64,000 nucleotides of DNA from the NCBI RefSeq assembly GCF_037893185.1, contig NZ_CP140772.1:1302001-1366000 (forward strand), given 5' to 3'. A program made the translations under genes and the position numbers. The notes under the pieces are model-generated. The model worked only from the letters and a program-made list of their open reading frames with translations, searched no databases and was not told the DNA's origin. The stretch is from Chitinophaga sp. 180180018-3 (GTDB taxonomy: Bacteria; Bacteroidota; Bacteroidia; Chitinophagales; Chitinophagaceae). This document shows positions 60,902 through 64,000 of the stretch, one piece after another; position 1 is the stretch's first letter; each line of letters starts with the position of its first letter.

Positions 60902-60968
60902 ATTATGTGTCAACGATAGTGGGAGAAAGCGGAGGAAATGCGGAGAAAACGGAATTGACTAAAAACAA

Positions 60969-61002
60969 AAAAGGTTGTAAATCAATGACTTACAACCTTT
61001 TG
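60969..61002 (-). terminator. tRNA-Leu terminator
   Basis: On the minus strand the tRNA is followed by AAAAGGTTGTAA, a 9-base loop, TTACAACCTTTT and more T. A perfect 12-bp stem with a T-rich tail, 3-6 bases past the tRNA end. Confidence 0.8.
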
Positions 61003-61005
61003 ACG

Positions 61006-61089
61006 TGCCCAGAACTGGATTCGAACCAGCACACCCTTGCAGGCGCTGCGACCTGAACACAGTGCGTCTACCAATTTCGCCATCTGGGC
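61006..61089 (-). tRNA. tRNA-Leu (anticodon CAG)
   Basis: An 84-base class II tRNA read on the minus strand. The acceptor arm GCCCAGA/TCTGGGC pairs at 61083-61089 and 61007-61013, with A73 at 61006. The anticodon arm CTGTG/CGCAG encloses loop TTCAGGT, giving anticodon CAG, followed by a long variable arm and the T arm with GGTTCGAATCC. CCA is not encoded. The 3' end faces the ICE, consistent with integration next to a tRNA gene; the duplicate att at the far end lies outside the window. Confidence 0.92.
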
Positions 61090-61226
61090 ATCATTTTCCG
61101 TGTTTCAGGGTCGCAAATATAATCACCTTTTTTATTTCCACAAATTTTTTTTCCGTATACCCGTTCCCGTTACCCCCAAAAACCTCCACCGGATTTAACT
61201 TAACTTACACTCTTAAACACAGCCAG

Positions 61227-61799
61227 ATGCAACTCCTGATCAACAGCATTGCCGCCCACGTAACCCTCACACAGGAAGCCATGCAGCGCATTCCCGCTTT
61301 CTTCGAGCCGATGGAAACCAAACGTGCCGACTTCCTCCTCAGAGAAGGCCAGGTTTGCCGCCACGAATACTTCGTGCTGAACGGATGCTGCCGCCAGTAC
61401 GAAACCGATGCTGCCGGCAATACGAATATTCTTCATTTTGCCGTGGAAGGCTGGTGGATCACGGATCTCGACAGCATGCTCGCTGAAACGCCTTCGCTGT
61501 TTAATATCGATGTAGTTGAAGCAGGTACGGTATTGCGCATCTCCCAACAGCAACTGGAAGCCCTGTTCCTCGAAATACCGGCCGTGGAACGCTACTACCG
61601 CATTATCTCCCAAAGAGCCTACGCTGCCCTGCAACGCCGCATTCTCTTTCTACAGAAGCCTGCACTGGTGCGGTACCAGGAATGGCTGGCCCGTTACCCC
61701 TTTCTCGAAAAAAGACTACCTCAATATCAAATAGCCGCTTACCTCGGTATTACTCCGGAATCGTTGAGCCGTTTACGTAATAAGATCGCTAAATTCTGA
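61227..61799 (+). CDS. Crp/Fnr-family transcriptional regulator
   Basis: A 190-residue protein from ATG 61227; the open frame extends into the tRNA region (61005), which is not coding. It has a cyclic-nucleotide-binding-like N-terminal domain (FLLREGQVCRHEYFVLNGCC) and a C-terminal HTH (IAAYLGITPESLSRLR). It probably binds a ligand other than cAMP, as in many Bacteroidetes. It lies just upstream of the Old Yellow Enzyme gene and may regulate it. Chromosomal, outside the ICE. Confidence 0.88.
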   Translation: MQLLINSIAAHVTLTQEAMQRIPAFFEPMETKRADFLLREGQVCRHEYFVLNGCCRQYETDAAGNTNILHFAVEGWWITDLDSMLAETPSLFNIDVVEAGTVLRISQQQLEALFLEIPAVERYYRIISQRAYAALQRRILFLQKPALVRYQEWLARYPFLEKRLPQYQIAAYLGITPESLSRLRNKIAKF

Positions 61800-61872
61800 C
61801 ATAGCATTTCTTACCAAATGTCAATGTTGGGGAAGATAAACACATAGAGCTTTGCGTTAAAATTTGACCAAC

Positions 61873-62949
61873 ATGACAACTGATCTGTTATTCCAGCCAT
61901 TTCAGCTGAACGGGCTGCAGATACCCAACAGGATAACGGTAGCTCCCATGAGCCGCGCCAGCGCCACATTAGCAGGGGTGCCCTCCAATGCTATGGCCGA
62001 CTATTACGAACGCTTTGCCCGTGGCGGATTCGGGCTGATCATTTCGGAAGGCCTGTACACCGATCAATTGTTCAGCCAGGCCTATCCGCACCAGCCGGGA
62101 ATAGTGACTGATGCTCAGATAAACGGCTGGCGCCGGCTGAACGAAATCGTAAACACCCATGGCAGTATTTTCATCGCGCAACTAATGCATGCCGGCGCGC
62201 TATCGCAGCACCTTACGCACACCGCTGCACCTTCTGCCGTACAGCCCATGGGGCAAAAACTGAAGTCCTATGGCGGAGGCGATGGCGCTTTCCCTTTGCC
62301 GGCTGCCATGAGCCCCGAAGATATCGCCCACGCGGTGGCAGGATACGTCCATGCCGCCCGGAATGCGATGCTGGCGGGTTTCAAAGGAGTAGAGATACAT
62401 GCAGCCAACGGCTACCTGCCCGATCAGTTCCTGACGCCTTATACCAACCTGCGAACGGATCAATACGGCGGTACTGTTCCCAATCGCATGCGCTTTATTG
62501 CAGAGATTATCGCGGCGGTGAGGAAAGAGGTGCCTGCAGGGTTTATCGTAGGACTACGCATTTCCGAAGGAAAGGTCAATAACTTTTCTTACCGCTGGCC
62601 CGGTGGTGCTGATACTGCCCGTGCTGTATTAACAGAAGTGCAGAAAGTAAGCCCGGATTATGTACACGTTTCTGCTGAAGGCGGAAGTTGGGCTACCACC
62701 GGTTTTTATGATTCAGGGGAGTCACTGACGGGAATGACTAAACGTATTGTGGACGTGCCTGTTATTGCTAATGGTGGACTGGAAGATACTGCCGTTGCGG
62801 GCCGGGTATTGGAAGAAGGCCATGCCGACTTTATTTCGCTGGGAAAAGGAGCGCTGGCCAACCCCGATTGGCCACATAAGGTACGGAGCGGGCAGGCATT
62901 GCTGCCTTTTGATCGTTCTATGGCTGTACCTTTTCCTCCATTAAACTAG
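61873..62949 (+). CDS. Old Yellow Enzyme-type NADH:flavin oxidoreductase
   Basis: A 358-residue TIM-barrel flavoprotein from ATG 61873 (TTG 61864 possible). It has FQPFQLNGLQIPNRITVAPM at the start, the active-site strand GSIFIAQLMHAGALS, the motif GVEIHAANGYLPDQFLTPY and the NLRTDQYGG segment, which together place FMN and the catalytic His/Asn pair. It reduces activated C=C bonds of enones or nitro compounds. Its neighbour is a Crp regulator on one side and an MFS exporter on the other. Confidence 0.93.
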   Translation: MTTDLLFQPFQLNGLQIPNRITVAPMSRASATLAGVPSNAMADYYERFARGGFGLIISEGLYTDQLFSQAYPHQPGIVTDAQINGWRRLNEIVNTHGSIFIAQLMHAGALSQHLTHTAAPSAVQPMGQKLKSYGGGDGAFPLPAAMSPEDIAHAVAGYVHAARNAMLAGFKGVEIHAANGYLPDQFLTPYTNLRTDQYGGTVPNRMRFIAEIIAAVRKEVPAGFIVGLRISEGKVNNFSYRWPGGADTARAVLTEVQKVSPDYVHVSAEGGSWATTGFYDSGESLTGMTKRIVDVPVIANGGLEDTAVAGRVLEEGHADFISLGKGALANPDWPHKVRSGQALLPFDRSMAVPFPPLN

Positions 62950-64000
62950 CGAGGGCTTTTTTGTGACCGTACAAATATAAAAGTCATGGCACTTCCCAGC
63001 CACCCTAACAGTCCGCACATGGCCATTATCTTCCCATAGGTCCGGATAAAATGCTGATGATATATTTGGGTGACCAGTATCTGCTGACTACCCGGCAGCC
63101 CTTCCGGAACAGCCGCATTACCGAGGTTGGCCGTCTGCGCCATAATAGCAGCTTTCTGCGTAACCGTTAGCGGCAGCTGCTCCAGTGAATGCTGTACAGA
63201 CTCCGAGAAAAATACTACCGCCAGTGCACCAAAGATCGCCACGGCAAATACGCCGGAAATCCTGGTGATGGCATTGTTCACGCCGGAAGCGGTGCCGGAA
63301 AGCTGGCTGCCCACACATCCCATCACGGTGGCGGTAAGTGGCGCTACGGTGATGGTCATGCCCATGCCCAGTACCAGGATACCGGGAAAGAAAGTCGTCC
63401 AGTAGGCGGAAGGACCTTTAGTCTGCTGCACCAGCGACAGCAACAGCATGCCGGTGCCCGCGAGAAAAGGACCAATGATCAGAAACCACCGCGGTCCGTA
63501 CTTATCAGCCATACTGCCCGCCAGCCGGGCCAGGAATACCATCAGCAGCGTGAACGGAAGAAAAGACAGGCCCGACTCCAGCTGACTGTAGCCCTGTACC
63601 TGCACCATGTTCAGCGAAAGAAACAGCATGTTGCCACTAAGGCCGGCATACAGGAAAAAAGTGAGCAGATTGGTACCGGTAAACGTCCGGTTGTTAAAGA
63701 GATATAGTGGCAGCATCGGATGCTGCGTGCGCCGCTCCGTGATAATGAAAGCCGCCAGCAACAACAGTCCTGCGAGGATGCTGCCATAAGCCGGAAGACT
63801 GCTGAAACCGGATACAGGCACCCGCAGGAAGCCAAAAGTCAGCAGTGCCAGTCCGCATACAATAAGCACCGCGCCGGAATAATCCTGCGCCGGCGCATCT
63901 GCAGGCACTTCCTGTTCGGCCACTTTCCACCACAGGCATAAAAGGGCTATAACGCCAATGGGTATATTAATGAAGAAAATGTACCGCCACAAGCCGGCGT
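62946..64000 (-). CDS. MFS multidrug transporter (DHA2/EmrB-type), 5' end outside window
   Basis: The frame runs to the window edge at 64000, so the N-terminal part is missing. At least 350 residues are visible, with many hydrophobic segments. AGLWRYIFFINIPIGVIALL is the DHA2 motif near helix 6 and LGMGMTITVAPLTATVMGCV a later helix. The C-terminal half belongs to 14-helix EmrB/QacA-type exporters. It converges with the oxidoreductase gene (overlap 4 bases). The alternative start at 63992 is internal to the helix. Confidence 0.9.
   Translation of the reverse strand, partial: AGLWRYIFFINIPIGVIALLCLWWKVAEQEVPADAPAQDYSGAVLIVCGLALLTFGFLRVPVSGFSSLPAYGSILAGLLLLAAFIITERRTQHPMLPLYLFNNRTFTGTNLLTFFLYAGLSGNMLFLSLNMVQVQGYSQLESGLSFLPFTLLMVFLARLAGSMADKYGPRWFLIIGPFLAGTGMLLLSLVQQTKGPSAYWTTFFPGILVLGMGMTITVAPLTATVMGCVGSQLSGTASGVNNAITRISGVFAVAIFGALAVVFFSESVQHSLEQLPLTVTQKAAIMAQTANLGNAAVPEGLPGSQQILVTQIYHQHFIRTYGKIMAMCGLLGWLGSAMTFIFVRSQKSPR

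Noticed and set aside
60633..60902. 89-residue minus-strand frame overlapping the integrase start
   Set aside because: It consists of the direct-repeat region and the upstream end of int; no conserved domain, repeat-derived composition.
61005..61226. N-terminal extension of the Crp-family gene
   Set aside because: It runs through the tRNA-Leu gene; the domain starts at ATG 61227.
63189..63707. 172-residue plus-strand frame inside the MFS gene
   Set aside because: Antisense shadow of a transporter with clear membrane segments on the minus strand.

Overview
The window is from a member of the Bacteroidetes, most likely a Chitinophaga-like Chitinophagaceae. The evidence is SusC/SusD and FecI/FecR-type genes, Bacteroidetes-type conjugation genes (TraE/F/G/J/K/M/N), RteC, AT-rich start regions without Shine-Dalgarno sequences, and TAnnTTTG-like -7 boxes. 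Nearly the whole window (1 to about 60.9 kb) reads as one integrative and conjugative element (ICE). Its left end lies outside the window. Its right end carries a tyrosine integrase next to a tRNA-Leu gene (61006-61089, minus). Ordinary chromosome follows: a Crp-family regulator, an Old Yellow Enzyme homologue and an MFS exporter cut by the window edge.

Layout. 1-2003: five small ICE proteins of unknown function. 2030-2178: a cluster of inverted repeats placed like an oriT. 2201-6119: mobilisation module (ribbon-helix-helix accessory protein, relaxase, coupling ATPase). 6129-10093: small regulators, including an XRE repressor, three receiver-domain proteins and a RepA-like ATPase. 10137-16179: a frameshifted AraC regulator facing a SusC/SusD pair. 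16226-18842: two four-cysteine secreted peptides, a MauE/DoxX-like membrane protein, an AraC regulator and an XRE regulator. About 19042-19180: a large structured inverted-repeat element. 19390-21478: a sigma/anti-sigma pair and a small companion. 21483-27798: an RND efflux pump fused to its TolC partner, its adaptor, and a second sigma/anti-sigma pair. 27918-30342: a TlpA-like oxidoreductase and a barrel-like protein. 30730-46183: an RteC-type regulator and the type IV secretion (tra) operon. 46297-51396: a GC-rich block of small ICE housekeeping genes, including two J-domain proteins, a SWIM zinc finger and DUF3560. 51580-59422: accessory and probable defence island with small membrane proteins (one frameshifted), a pentapeptide-like channel-like protein, a GIY-YIG protein, an XRE regulator, a nucleotidyltransferase-like protein, an excisionase-like HTH protein and a GmrSD-like DUF262/DUF1524 enzyme. 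59518-60645: integrase, followed by four direct repeats that could be integrase arm sites.

The genes fit a self-transmissible element. The relaxase nicks oriT, the coupling protein and TraG/J/K/M/N channel move the strand, the integrase plus an excisionase-like protein control entry and exit, and the cargo offers nutrient uptake, efflux, secreted peptides and defence. The observation I rate highest is an identical palindrome (TCTTACACC, 10-base spacer, GGTGTAAGA) found in two places: directly after rteC and before the tra operon, and directly before the excisionase-like gene. It suggests one regulator, plausibly RteC, couples excision to transfer.

All names come from reading motifs and gene order. 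No database search or structure prediction was run.
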